Notes: generated from the sequence alone by a model not told the origin. DNA of 64,000 nt from Salinicola halimionae (GCF_003206065.1 NZ_PZJQ01000004.1:1337965-1401964), one strand, 5' to 3'. Counted from the stretch's first letter, positions 43,957-52,715 are shown. Translations and numbers: made by a program.

Positions 43957-44663
43957 GACGAAACCCTCTGTAATACGCTGGCCAGGGAGGCTTCCTGCCC
44001 GGCCACCTCGTTCCCACGGGCATTTCGGGACAACCGTAGAAGACCGCCCCCCTGGCGACGCTCAGCAGGCTGCGGAATTTCCACGCTGGATAGGCCGTTG
44101 ACTCCAGCCTCGCCCGTGTCTGAAAACTCGGCTCCCTTGGCGTCCCAGGATGCGTTGCTATTAGACGCGTTGCTATTATTCGCGCCCGAGGACGTCGCTC
44201 TAATAGCGCCCGGGGAAGCACTTCGCCCATCGGCCGGAAAAGAGGTGGCCAAAAAAGAGGGAGAGCTATCACCGTGTTGGGCTGCTCGGGGAGTCAAGGA
44301 CGGCACCACGAAGGCGTCATCGCGGGAGCGAGAGTGACTCGACTCCTGGAACGGCACGTCGTTCATGACCGGCCTCAGGGGCGTTTCCTGCGCGCTTGGG
44401 TTTTTCAGGGGAGGATGTACCAAGCCAGGGCCCCCGGATCCCCGGCCCGTCAAGGCTGGGTCTACCGAAGCCGAGGTTGTCGAAGCCAGAGCTGCCGAAG
44501 CAGGGGCTGTCGAAGTGACACACTCGGGCGCCAGTTGCCTCAACAGCCGCCAATGGGAGGTCGCCGGCGCACTGGCCAAGCCGTCACCGATAAACTCTTG
44601 ATAGGTAACATCGTCGATACCGGCGGTCGCCAGCAGCGTTACAACATCCTGGGGAAGCGTCAC
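43953..44663 (-). CDS. First gene of the bcs operon, BcsR/BcsP-like N-terminus with disordered tail
   Basis: 236 residues. The first 45 (DVVTLLATAGIDDVTYQEF, then HWRLLRQLAPE) resemble the short N-terminal motif of BcsR/BcsP-type proteins that precede bcsQ in many operons and partner with it. From about residue 46 on the chain is Ser/Ala/Pro/Gly-rich and likely disordered, partly built of degenerate 15-bp repeats (44464-44518). The conserved-looking tail (GGGLLRLSRNARG near 210) precedes the bcsQ overlap. Assignment to the BcsR/BcsP group is tentative. Confidence 0.6.
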   Translation of the reverse strand: MTLPQDVVTLLATAGIDDVTYQEFIGDGLASAPATSHWRLLRQLAPECVTSTAPASAALASTTSASVDPALTGRGSGGPGLVHPPLKNPSAQETPLRPVMNDVPFQESSHSRSRDDAFVVPSLTPRAAQHGDSSPSFLATSFPADGRSASPGAIRATSSGANNSNASNSNASWDAKGAEFSDTGEAGVNGLSSVEIPQPAERRQGGGLLRLSRNARGNEVAGQEASLASVLQRVSS

Positions 44664-44742
44664 TTGATCACCCTGCGTCGTTTTCTTTTTCTGTCGCCAA
44701 CTTGGCCGGTGGCACCCCGGCTTTATGTGTCTTTATGTAACT

Positions 44743-44748
44743 ATTATA
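44743..44748 (-). promoter_or_regulatory. Candidate -10 box of the bcs operon
   Basis: Perfect TATAAT on the minus strand, 80 bases upstream of the first bcs gene. The -35 (ATTAAA-like) is weak, suggesting activator dependence. The two ACATAAAG direct repeats (minus strand) lie just downstream and could bind a repressor. Confidence 0.45.
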
Positions 44749-44922
44749 ACGTCTATCAGGTAATTTAATGTTACAAAAAAGCCGATATTGTGATCTCACT
44801 TTCTTGCATTAGTTTTCTCATACTCGCACTCATCGCCCGCTCATTGCCATAGCCACGCGGCCTTGCGCCTCTCGATGCTCAAATTCATCGAGGGCGTCCA
44901 TCAAAAATTTCTCAAATTGGGC

Positions 44923-44949
44923 TAAAGCGAAATCCGGTAGCGCCGATAA
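44923..44949 (+). promoter_or_regulatory. Sigma-28 (FliA) promoter of flagellin
   Basis: TAAAGCGA (44923-44930), exactly 11 bases, then GCCGATAA (44942-44949). The E. coli FliA consensus is TAAAGTTT-N11-GCCGATAA: the -10 is perfect and the -35 matches in its first five bases. It lies 128 bases upstream of the flagellin ATG. Confidence 0.9.
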
Positions 44950-45077
44950 CTGGATCAACGGCAACGGAGCCGTTGCAGCAAGGTCCGGCAACACCTGCCA
45001 TGAGCGCAGCGGATCAGGCCTAAGGTTGCGGTCTCTTTTGAGAAGCGCCCTCTTAACCGAGATAAGGAATCACGACA

Positions 45078-46148
45078 ATGGCAGTTATCAATACCAACAT
45101 CACCTCGATGATCGGTCAGAACAACCTGAACAAGTCTCAGAACGATCTGTCCACCGCCATGGAGCGTCTCTCTTCCGGCCTGCGCATCAACAGCGCCAAG
45201 GACGATGCTGCCGGTCAGGCCATCGCCAACCGCATGACCTCTCAGGTCACCGGCCTGAGCCAGGCCAGCCGTAACGCCAACGACGGTATCTCGTTGGCAC
45301 AGACCACTGAAGGCGCGCTGGACCAGATCAACGACAACCTGCAGCGCGTGCGTGAACTGACTGTGCAGGCCCAGAACGGTACCAACTCTGACAGCGACCT
45401 GAGCTCCATCCAGGACGAAATCGATGCTCGTCTAAACGAAATTGATCGCGTCTCTGCTCAGACAGATTTCAATGGCACCAAAGTCCTTGATGGTTCGAAA
45501 ACCTCCATCGCGATCCAGGTTGGTGCAGACGACAATCAGACAATCTCCATTTCACTACAGAAAATGGATTCCGCCTCACTTGGCCTGGGCAGTTTTGACG
45601 TTAGCAACCTCGCGAAATCAGTGTCGGCTGGAGGCTTAAACGACGGTAATGGTACAGCCGCTGCCGATGCCACCTTTGATTTCACAAATAACGGGAGTGG
45701 ATCTACTGATGGACTGACCGTTCTTAAAGGCAAAGATGATGCTTATTATGTCCAGACATCAGACGGCAAAACCTACTCTGCTGCAGTAGCTACGGTAACT
45801 GATGACGATGCAACTGTCGGAGTTACTTTCGATGACACCACAGAAATTGATGCAGCCACTGCATCTGCTGCTGGCCTGTCTCCCCTCGCGGACTTGGATT
45901 CTGCTCTTAGCAGCGTCGACGGCATGCGCTCTGACCTCGGTGCGGTTCAGAACCGTTTCGAATCTGCCATCGACAACCTGAGCACGACTTCTACTAACAT
46001 CTCCGCTGCCAAGTCGCGCATCGAAGATGCCGACTACGCGGTCGAAGTCTCCAACATGACTCGCGCGCAGATCCTGCAGCAGGCCGGCACTTCGGTTCTG
46101 GCCCAGGCCAACCAGGTTCCGCAGGGCGTTCTGTCTCTGCTGCAGTAA
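45078..46148 (+). CDS. fliC: Flagellin
   Basis: Filament protein, exported by the flagellar type III system. 356 residues. Conserved D0/D1 N-terminus 1-135 (MAVINTNITSM, then the LSSGLRINSAKDDAAG motif) and C-terminus about 275-356 (RIEDADYAVEVSNMTRAQILQQAGTS, ending QGVLSLLQ). The short D2/D3 centre (about 140-275) is Thr/Asp/Ser-rich and less GC-rich than the ends, as expected of a variable surface region. AAGGA precedes the ATG. Preceded by a sigma-28 promoter and followed by a strong terminator, so monocistronic. No other flagellar gene is in the window. Confidence 0.96.
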   Translation: MAVINTNITSMIGQNNLNKSQNDLSTAMERLSSGLRINSAKDDAAGQAIANRMTSQVTGLSQASRNANDGISLAQTTEGALDQINDNLQRVRELTVQAQNGTNSDSDLSSIQDEIDARLNEIDRVSAQTDFNGTKVLDGSKTSIAIQVGADDNQTISISLQKMDSASLGLGSFDVSNLAKSVSAGGLNDGNGTAAADATFDFTNNGSGSTDGLTVLKGKDDAYYVQTSDGKTYSAAVATVTDDDATVGVTFDDTTEIDAATASAAGLSPLADLDSALSSVDGMRSDLGAVQNRFESAIDNLSTTSTNISAAKSRIEDADYAVEVSNMTRAQILQQAGTSVLAQANQVPQGVLSLLQ

Positions 46149-46175
46149 TTCGCAACACGCAGTTGAAGTAGTATT

Positions 46176-46204
46176 AAAAAGCCGGCGAAAGCCGGCTTTT
46201 TTTT
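46176..46204 (+). terminator. Rho-independent terminator of fliC
   Basis: AAAAAGCCGGC (46176-46186), GAAA tetraloop, GCCGGC (46191-46196) and eight T's (46197-46204). Textbook strength; the A run on the other strand allows weak bidirectional use. Confidence 0.95.
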
Positions 46205-46291
46205 ATCTAAACCTAGTCGCCAATAAACCACTACAACGTCTTCCTCCTTGGCTTACTGACCCACGACTCAACGTGATCTAATGCGTCAAAC

Positions 46292-46534
46292 ATGGCGTTT
46301 ACCCGGTTGGCCGCAATGACAATAGAAGATTACGAACTCGTTCTGGAAGAACTGCAGCAGGTGATCGATGACGCCAAGAATTTGATGGCGAGATTCGAGG
46401 CCGAAGAGGCGGACCAAACGATGTCGGCGGAGTACCACAATCTTCATGAATTGTATCAGCGTGCCGTGACATCGCAGCGGGCTTATACGCGGGAGATGCT
46501 CGATACGCTGGAAAGTCAGATGGCGGCTGGTTGA
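46292..46534 (+). CDS. Small acidic helical protein after flagellin
   Basis: 80 residues or, from the second Met (46316), 72. Strongly helical and acidic (EDYELVLEELQQVIDDAKNL, then RFEAEEADQT), with no Cys and no membrane segment. I do not recognise the family. Size and position after fliC recall flagellar chaperones, but it has no clear match to FliT or FliS and the terminator separates it from fliC. Codon choice looks coding. No good ribosome site decides the start. Confidence 0.5.
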   Translation: MAFTRLAAMTIEDYELVLEELQQVIDDAKNLMARFEAEEADQTMSAEYHNLHELYQRAVTSQRAYTREMLDTLESQMAAG

Positions 46535-46659
46535 AGACTTTTCCGGCACTCGGCGCCGCTAGGACCCGCCGATCATCCAAGCCCAGCGCATCTCGTATTC
46601 GCAAACCCTCCCCGCACCTCTTACGCTAAGTCCACTTAACCTTTGCAAGGACGTGGCTG

Positions 46660-47613
46660 ATGCCCAAGCATTTCTCAATGACGAGACTGGCGACAAAAAC
46701 TCGCTGCCTCTTGTTCACCTTGCTACTGCCGCTGGCCCTGACTGGCTGCACCACTTACGTCAACGCGCCCAACGGCGATTTATCTGGATCAGCACGACAG
46801 CCCTACGATCTCGATTATCGTGTCGTCGAGGATCAGACCTACACGCCACCCGATTGGCCCCAGCCCCTGCAGGCAGATGTCTATCTACCGGAAACTCACG
46901 GAGAAGCGCGACGGCCGGCGGTGATGATGGTTCACGGTGGCGGTTGGGAAGGCCGCACGCGGGATGATATGACGCCAATTGCCGAGCGGTTCGTCAAACG
47001 CGGCTACGTGGTGATTAACGTAAGCTATCGGTTCGCGCCGGAGTACCGGTTTCCGGCACAGTTGAATGACCTGCAGGTGGCGCGACACTGGATCAACGAC
47101 CACGCGAACGAGTGGCGTGTCGATTCCAAACGGATCGCGGGTTTTGGCTACTCATCCGGTGCACACATGGTCAGTTTGCTGGCACTGGTAGCCGGTACAG
47201 ACAGCAAACTGGATTCGCCCTATGGCGGTGAAGATACCGGTCTCGCGGCGGTAATATCCGGAGGTACGCCCGCCGATTTACGCCTTTGGGATAGCGGACG
47301 CCTGTTGATCCAGTTGATGAACGGCACCGAGGCCGAGCGCCCGACCGCCTACGCCGAGGCATCGCCGATCTTTCACGTTCACCGTGACGCACCACCCTTC
47401 TTTCTATTCCATGGCAACTGGGATGACCTGGTGCCGCCCGAACAGGCCGAGAAATTCATGCAGGCACTCGAGAATGATGGCAATCATGTCGAGCTGCTCT
47501 GGATGAACGGCCGCGGGCATATCACCACGTTTTTGTTTCGCGGCAGCGCGGAATCGGCGGCGCTGGACTTCCTGGCGCGAGAAATGCCAGACCCGGACGC
47601 CGCCGGGCAATGA
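46660..47613 (+). CDS. Lipid-anchored alpha/beta-hydrolase (esterase/lipase)
   Basis: 317 residues. Lipoprotein signal with lipobox LTGC (Cys about residue 30). Hydrolase landmarks of the hormone-sensitive-lipase/BD-FAE type: HGGGW oxyanion-hole motif near 92, nucleophile elbow GYSSGAH near 169 (middle Ser), acidic residue in NWDDLVPPEQ near 255, catalytic His in GRGHI near 285. Complete triad, so active. Located in the envelope; substrate could be a short acyl ester or acetylated sugar. Stands alone with no operon partner. Confidence 0.85.
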   Translation: MPKHFSMTRLATKTRCLLFTLLLPLALTGCTTYVNAPNGDLSGSARQPYDLDYRVVEDQTYTPPDWPQPLQADVYLPETHGEARRPAVMMVHGGGWEGRTRDDMTPIAERFVKRGYVVINVSYRFAPEYRFPAQLNDLQVARHWINDHANEWRVDSKRIAGFGYSSGAHMVSLLALVAGTDSKLDSPYGGEDTGLAAVISGGTPADLRLWDSGRLLIQLMNGTEAERPTAYAEASPIFHVHRDAPPFFLFHGNWDDLVPPEQAEKFMQALENDGNHVELLWMNGRGHITTFLFRGSAESAALDFLAREMPDPDAAGQ

Positions 47614-47803
47614 TCACGCCGCAATTGACGCTGGCATCGATTGTGGCTCCGCATCCTGGGATGGGGCCCAATCTATCGATGGAGGCGCTAGAAACAGGGT
47701 CCAGGTCGCTAAGCGACTTGCACCCGCTGCCGAGGTCGCGCACCATCGAGCGCCTCGATATCCTATTCAACGATAAGCTTATTACCAGGAGCCTGACGAG
47801 ACG

Positions 47804-49804
47804 ATGAATCTGTGGCGCCGGCTGACGGGAAACGACTCGCGAGAGCAGATCCACTTCCGTGCCCGTCTGGCACGCTATTTCCCGATCACCAGTTGGGCGC
47901 CCTACTACAATCGCCACCTTCTCAGTGAAGATCTGGTCGCGTCCGTCATCGTCACGCTGATGGTGATCCCCCAGGCCCTGGCCTACGCCATTCTGGCCGG
48001 ACTACCGGCGATCACCGGCCTCTATGCCAGCATGCTGCCGCTGATTCTCTACTCGATTTTTGGCACCAGCCGCACGCTAGCCGTGGGGCCGATGGCGATC
48101 GTGTCGTTGATGACGGCCGCTGCGCTCTCTCCCCTATTTGCCAGTGGCACGGCGGCCTACAGTCAGGCCGCCGTGACCCTTGCCATGCTGTCAGGTTTGA
48201 TTCTCGCGGTGATGGGGCTGTTGAGACTGGGGTTCTTCGCCAACTTTCTCAGCCATCCGGTCGTTTCCGGGCTGCTCACGGCCTCGGGCGTATTGATTGC
48301 CGCCAGTCAGTTCGCCAGCCTGATCGGTATCGGCGGTTCGGGTTTCACGTTGATCGATCAGCTTACTCATCTGCTGACCCATCTGAACGCACTGCACTGG
48401 CCGACATTGGTGCTCGGCGTCTCCGCGCTGGTGTTTCTGCTGCTGATGCGCCGCGCGGGTCCCGTATTGCGAAAGATGGGGCTGAGCGCCGGTACCGCGA
48501 CCTTCATCGTGCGCCTGGGGCCGGTCATTGCCGTCGCCATCACCACGCTGGTCTCCTGGGCAATGAATCTTCCCGCACAGGGCGTGAACGTGGTCGGCGA
48601 TATTCCCGCGCATCTGCCGCCGCTGAGCCTGCCGTCGTTCGAGCCGGGATTGTTGCGCGACCTGCTGCTACCCGCATTTCTGATCAGCGTGGTCGGGTTT
48701 ATTGAGTCTGTCTCGCTGGCGCAGATGCTGGCCGCACGCCGCCGGGAGCGCATCTCTCCGGATCAGGAGCTGGTCGGGTTGGGCGCCGCCAACCTAGCGG
48801 CGGCATTCACCTCCGGCATGCCGGTGACGGGTAGTCTGTCGCGTACGGTGATCAACTTCGATGCCGGCGCCCGCACACCGGCCGCCGGTGCGTTCGCCGC
48901 GCTGGGCGTGGGGCTGGTGATCCTGTTTCTGACCTCACTGATTGCCTACTTGCCGATCGCCACATTGGCCGCCAGCATCATCGTTTCCGCCATGACGCTG
49001 GTCGATCTGCCCGGCCTCAGACGGACCTGGCATTACTCGCGCAGCGACTTCGCAGCGATGCTGATCACGATCCTGCTGACGTTTATCGAAGGCGTGGAGG
49101 CCGGTGTCATGGCTGGGGTCGGCGTGTCACTGGCGCTCTATCTCTATCGCACCAGCCGGCCGCATACGGCGGAAGTCGGCCGCCTTGCGGGTACCGAGCA
49201 TTTTCGCAACATCCAACGCCATGAAGCGGAGGTCGATGACGAAATCGCCCTGCTGCGTGTCGATGAAAGCCTCTACTTCGCTAACGCCCGCTATCTCGAG
49301 GATACCGTCTACGGAATGTTGGCCGACCGCGACAACATGAAACATCTGGTGTTGATCTGCTCGGCCGTCAACCTGATCGACGCCTCGGCGCTGGAGAGTC
49401 TGGAGGCGATCAACTCCCGCCTGAAAGATTCACAGGTCGCCCTGCATCTGGCCGAGGTGAAGGGACCTGTCATGGACCAGCTCAGCAAGAGCGATTTCCT
49501 GGACCATCTGACAGGTGAGGCTTATCTCAGCACCTTCGCGGCCTGGACCGATATTCGGCATCGGCTCGACGACGAACGAGCAGCGCTTTTGGCTTCGAAA
49601 GAGGCGTCGTCCGAAACCTCGACGGAGGCTTCGAAAGAGTCGTCGACGGAAGTTTCAAATGAGTGTTCAACGGAAGCTTCAAATGAGGCTTTGGCTGGGG
49701 AAACCAGTGAAGCCGATACCGAAGGCTCGGACAGGCAATCGGCCGAAACCCATGAGCCTGCTCCATCCGGATTAGACAAGCCCGCCCAGCCTTCAGACCG
49801 TTGA
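47804..49804 (+). CDS. SulP-family anion transporter with STAS domain
   Basis: 666 residues. SulP membrane domain about 25-440 with the family entry motif (DLVASVIVTLMVIPQALAYAILAGLPAITGLYA, in the first two TM segments) and the TSGMPVTGSLSRTVINFDAGA loop. STAS domain about 465-575 (VLICSAVNLIDASALESL). Substrate is usually sulfate, bicarbonate or a dicarboxylate and cannot be settled here. The last 70 residues are Ser/Glu/Thr repeats (EASxE, EVSNE-like) from degenerate DNA repeats. Its 3' end overlaps the convergent AGE gene by 12 bases. Confidence 0.9.
   Translation: MNLWRRLTGNDSREQIHFRARLARYFPITSWAPYYNRHLLSEDLVASVIVTLMVIPQALAYAILAGLPAITGLYASMLPLILYSIFGTSRTLAVGPMAIVSLMTAAALSPLFASGTAAYSQAAVTLAMLSGLILAVMGLLRLGFFANFLSHPVVSGLLTASGVLIAASQFASLIGIGGSGFTLIDQLTHLLTHLNALHWPTLVLGVSALVFLLLMRRAGPVLRKMGLSAGTATFIVRLGPVIAVAITTLVSWAMNLPAQGVNVVGDIPAHLPPLSLPSFEPGLLRDLLLPAFLISVVGFIESVSLAQMLAARRRERISPDQELVGLGAANLAAAFTSGMPVTGSLSRTVINFDAGARTPAAGAFAALGVGLVILFLTSLIAYLPIATLAASIIVSAMTLVDLPGLRRTWHYSRSDFAAMLITILLTFIEGVEAGVMAGVGVSLALYLYRTSRPHTAEVGRLAGTEHFRNIQRHEAEVDDEIALLRVDESLYFANARYLEDTVYGMLADRDNMKHLVLICSAVNLIDASALESLEAINSRLKDSQVALHLAEVKGPVMDQLSKSDFLDHLTGEAYLSTFAAWTDIRHRLDDERAALLASKEASSETSTEASKESSTEVSNECSTEASNEALAGETSEADTEGSDRQSAETHEPAPSGLDKPAQPSDR
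49592..49698 (+). repeat. Degenerate tandem repeats in the SulP gene tail
   Basis: Recurring GCTTCGAAAGAG, TCGACGGAAGTT and GCTTCAAATGAG-type 12-base units encode a Ser/Thr/Glu-rich tail (about residues 597-632). All are multiples of three, so the frame is kept. Confidence 0.7.
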
Positions 49805-51001
49805 CGCTGGCAGGAGCTCGCCGTGCTGGCGCTGCATGATCGGCAGAATATCGTAGCAGGCGCCCAACGTGTGGCAGTCGGTCTTGGGAGCCGGGCTTTT
49901 CTCTCTGGAATAGCGGCGATTGTCCGGGGTCAGAATCCGATACCAGGCGCCATGCCGGTGATCGATCATGTGCTGCCAACAGTAGTTGGCGATCTTGTCG
50001 TACCAGCGCCAGTACCGCGCCTCGCCGGTCAAGTCGCCGAGCATCGCGGCGGCGACCAGGCCCTCGGCCTGCACCCAGTACACCTTGTCACGATTGAGAA
50101 ATCGGCGATCGAAGTCCACGCCGCATACCAGCCCTCCATAGCGGCCGTCCCAGCCCTTATCGGCCGCCTCGATGAACAGCCGCTTGGCCTTGGAAATCAG
50201 CCAGCTTTCCATTGGACGATGTCGCGCCAGCACGACCATCAGTTTGGCCCAGGCGATCTGGTGCCCGATCTGAAAGCCCCAGGGCCGAAACAGGTCATCG
50301 GGCTGGTCGCGGTGATAGTCGAAGTCGATATGCCAGTCGCGATCATAGTGCTCCCAGAGCCAGCCATCGCCCATGGGCGCGAACTTATGCCACAGCGCTC
50401 GGGCGATGTTGAGTGCCCGGTCCAGAAAGGCGGCATCGCCGGTGGCCTCGGAGGCTGCAATCAACGCTTCGCAACTGCGCAGATTGGTGTTTTGTCCGCG
50501 GTAGCCATTCAACTGCCAGTGTGCATCCGCCTCATCGGCGTACAGCTGCCAATGTGGCTCGAAAAAGCGTTTGGTCTGTAAGTCATGCACACGATCGAGC
50601 CCGGCTCGGGCTTCGGTGACTCCCGCTTTCAGGGCCGTGGCATATGCCAGTAGTACCGAAGCCAAACCGTAACAGCGATGGGTGGTGTCGTCAGGCTTGC
50701 CGTTTTCCAACGTCCAGGCGTAGCCCTGGGTGCGGGACTGATAGTGCCTCTCCTCAATGAATTTCAGCCCGTGCCGCGCCCATTTCAGCGCTTCGGGCGC
50801 ACCGGTATGGAGCGCCCAACGCGCGTAGATGATGACATAGCCGGCACTGGAGACGAGATGCCGATGATGACGGTTGTAGAGATGCCCATCATCGGTGAAG
50901 TAGTGATAGAACCCCGCTTGAGGGTCGATGCAGCGCGGGTGATAGAACGCCATGGTCCTGGCGATGTGCTGCTCTATCTGGTGCGGCGTGGTCAGTGGCA
51001 T
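49793..51001 (-). CDS. AGE-family sugar epimerase/isomerase
   Basis: 402 residues in the (alpha/alpha)6 barrel family of N-acylglucosamine 2-epimerase, YihS aldose-ketose isomerase and bacterial mannose isomerase. Landmarks: CIDPQAGFYHYFTDDG near the start, RHLVSSAGYVIIYARW, NTNLRSCEALIAA, GWLWEHYDRDWHIDFDY, RPWGFQIGHQIAWAKLM, and KTDCHTLGACYDI near the end, with several His as expected for the catalytic pair. Closest in style to mannose/sulfoquinovose-type isomerases. No sugar operon around it, so substrate open. Confidence 0.82.
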   Translation of the reverse strand: MPLTTPHQIEQHIARTMAFYHPRCIDPQAGFYHYFTDDGHLYNRHHRHLVSSAGYVIIYARWALHTGAPEALKWARHGLKFIEERHYQSRTQGYAWTLENGKPDDTTHRCYGLASVLLAYATALKAGVTEARAGLDRVHDLQTKRFFEPHWQLYADEADAHWQLNGYRGQNTNLRSCEALIAASEATGDAAFLDRALNIARALWHKFAPMGDGWLWEHYDRDWHIDFDYHRDQPDDLFRPWGFQIGHQIAWAKLMVVLARHRPMESWLISKAKRLFIEAADKGWDGRYGGLVCGVDFDRRFLNRDKVYWVQAEGLVAAAMLGDLTGEARYWRWYDKIANYCWQHMIDHRHGAWYRILTPDNRRYSREKSPAPKTDCHTLGACYDILPIMQRQHGELLPASTV

Positions 51002-51180
51002 GACAGCCTCGCGTTACAACCTGTTGAGCGAGATCATGCGTTGAACGGCAACTCAAGACAATACACCTAAAGAAGATGATGTCGAATTGATATTATTTTC
51101 CGTGATTCACCCATGAAAAATCACGCCATGTGCGATGCACTGACGCGATTTTCCGTATCTCTGAAGAAACAAAATCCCTA

Positions 51181-51744
51181 TTATTTGTGGGGTAAAAGCA
51201 CCTTGTCAATGACGTGAATGACACCATTGGACTGCGCCACATCGTAGACGCTGATATTAGCCATTCGTCCAGCCTGATCGACCAGAACCAGGTTGTTCCC
51301 ATTCTGCTTGACGGTAAGCGTTGCACCATTCACGGTGGTTAGCGTGGTCATACCGCCACCCTGCATGACCGCTTTCTCGAGATCGGCATGGGTCATATTT
51401 CCGGAAATCACATGGTAGGTCAGTACCGCACGAAGTTTATCGACGTTGGCGGGATCCAACAGCGTGGGGACGGTGCCGGTCGGTAGTTCATTGAACGCGC
51501 TGTCGACGGGTGCGAACACCGTGAATGGGCCAGGGCCCTGCAGAGTCTCGACCAGGCCTGCGGCCTTGACCGCGCCGACCAAGGTCTCGTGATCTGCCGA
51601 ATTCATCGCGTTTTCGACGATCGTCTTGTTCGGGGACATCATTGCCCCTCCGACATCCGTCGGACCATGATTTGCCCACGCCATTGTTGTCATTAACATC
51701 GTAGCGGCGACCATCAACCCACGAAACAGAAAGCGCTTATTCAT
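51181..51744 (-). CDS. Secreted fasciclin (FAS1) domain protein
   Basis: 187 residues. Signal peptide cleaved after AWA (about residue 24). One FAS1 domain about 40-185 with both family boxes: GPGPFTVFAPVDSAFNELP and the C-terminal ISVYDVAQSNGVIHVIDKVLLP, plus the YHVISGNMT segment. Bacterial FAS1 proteins are adhesive or matrix-associated. Monocistronic, divergent from the GntR gene; sites resembling those at gcdH lie in the shared promoter region. Confidence 0.92.
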   Translation of the reverse strand: MNKRFLFRGLMVAATMLMTTMAWANHGPTDVGGAMMSPNKTIVENAMNSADHETLVGAVKAAGLVETLQGPGPFTVFAPVDSAFNELPTGTVPTLLDPANVDKLRAVLTYHVISGNMTHADLEKAVMQGGGMTTLTTVNGATLTVKQNGNNLVLVDQAGRMANISVYDVAQSNGVIHVIDKVLLPHK

Positions 51745-51830
51745 ATTATCACTCCCAGCATTAATGATCTCAGTATTGAGACCTCAGTAGCTTCTACGCG
51801 GGGTTCATCAAAGCAGATGCATAAAAATTC

Positions 51831-51887
51831 GTAGACAAAAGTCTAGACAAACGAAACCGTCACGGCAGAAAACACGAGACGTCGACA
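51831..51887. promoter_or_regulatory. Candidate GntR sites in the fasciclin/gntR gap
   Basis: GTAGACA (51831-51837), TCTAGACA (51842-51849) and GTCGACA (51881-51887). They match, in either orientation, the TGTCGACA and TGTCTACA boxes in front of gcdH, so they may be autoregulatory sites of the GntR protein. Confidence 0.4.
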
Positions 51888-51985
51888 ACGGAATGCATCA
51901 CATTATTTTCGAAAGATTAGTGCGTATAATCATGTCATCGAACGCTGTAACCCATTGACTACTCCGACGAACTCAAACCAATTCC

Positions 51986-52675
51986 ATGTCTCCCAGTTCA
52001 TCCATGCCCAATCAAGTGATCGACGCCTATCCGAAGCTCAAGCGCGACATCATCCGCGGGATCTATGTACCCGGTGAAAAGTTGTTGATGAGCCAGCTCA
52101 AGAGCCGCTACGGATGTGGCGTGGGTCCACTGCGCGAAGCGCTGACTCGGTTGATCGGCGAGCATCTGGTCACCGGTATCAGCCAGAGGGGCTACCGTGT
52201 CGCATCGATGTCGATCGCCGAGCTCGACGCCATCTACGACGCTCGGGCTGAACTCGAAAGTCTGCTGATTCGACTTGCCATCGAACGCGGCGATGACGAG
52301 TGGGAGGCGGCGGTTCTCGCTCGCGCCCATACCCTGGGCAAGGTCGACAGGGTTCAGGATGGTGAAGAGATGCTCGAGCGTTGGGATACACGACACCAGG
52401 CACTACACGATGCCATGGTCGCCGGCTGTCACTGCCAGCCGTTGCTGCAATCGCGTGCTGCGCTATTCGATCAGGCTCAACGTTATCGCCACCTCTGGCT
52501 CCGACAGACCGTCTTTTCCGAACAGGCGCTCGCCGACAAGCAGCGCGAACATCAGGCACTGCTCGATACGATCCTGGCTCGCGACGCTCGAGCCGCCAGC
52601 CAGTTGATGCGCGAACACCTGATGACGCCGGTGCCGATCATCCGAGAGCGGCTACAGGAACAGGACTGGATCTAG
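51986..52675 (+). CDS. GntR-family (FCD) regulator, probably of glutarate genes
   Basis: 229 residues: winged helix 10-75 (LKRDIIRGIYVPGEKLLMSQL, then CGVGPLREALTRLI) and an FCD ligand domain about 85-215. It resembles CsiR-type regulators, which control glutarate use in E. coli. The next genes, convergent to it, are a CoA-transferase and glutaryl-CoA dehydrogenase, and similar short palindromes lie before both promoters. Ligand probably glutarate or a relative (inference). No clear ribosome site; Met7 (52004) is an alternative start. Confidence 0.82.
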   Translation: MSPSSSMPNQVIDAYPKLKRDIIRGIYVPGEKLLMSQLKSRYGCGVGPLREALTRLIGEHLVTGISQRGYRVASMSIAELDAIYDARAELESLLIRLAIERGDDEWEAAVLARAHTLGKVDRVQDGEEMLERWDTRHQALHDAMVAGCHCQPLLQSRAALFDQAQRYRHLWLRQTVFSEQALADKQREHQALLDTILARDARAASQLMREHLMTPVPIIRERLQEQDWI

Positions 52676-52715
52676 GTTTTCCAAGAAGCCCTGGAGGCTG
52701 GCATCGACTTCCCGA

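Larger units (their letters stand above)
44664..45077. other. Divergent bcs/fliC control region
   Basis: 414 bases holding a TATAAT box for the bcs side, a direct repeat CTTTATGT (44721 and 44731), an inverted pair GTAAC/GTTAC (44737-44741 and 44770-44774) and the flagellin sigma-28 promoter. A minus-strand open stretch (44830-44994, GTG start, 54 codons) crosses the fliC promoter and is not called. Confidence 0.6.

Noticed and set aside
44830-44994. Minus-strand frame (GTG start, 54 codons, helical-looking) across the flagellin promoter
   Set aside because: Overlaps a near-perfect sigma-28 promoter and the fliC leader, has no ribosome site, and resembles no family I know. Composition alone does not support a gene.
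51101-51125. Inverted repeat CGTGATT/AATCACG after the fasciclin gene as a terminator
   Set aside because: No T run on the fasciclin strand; stem of seven with a long loop.
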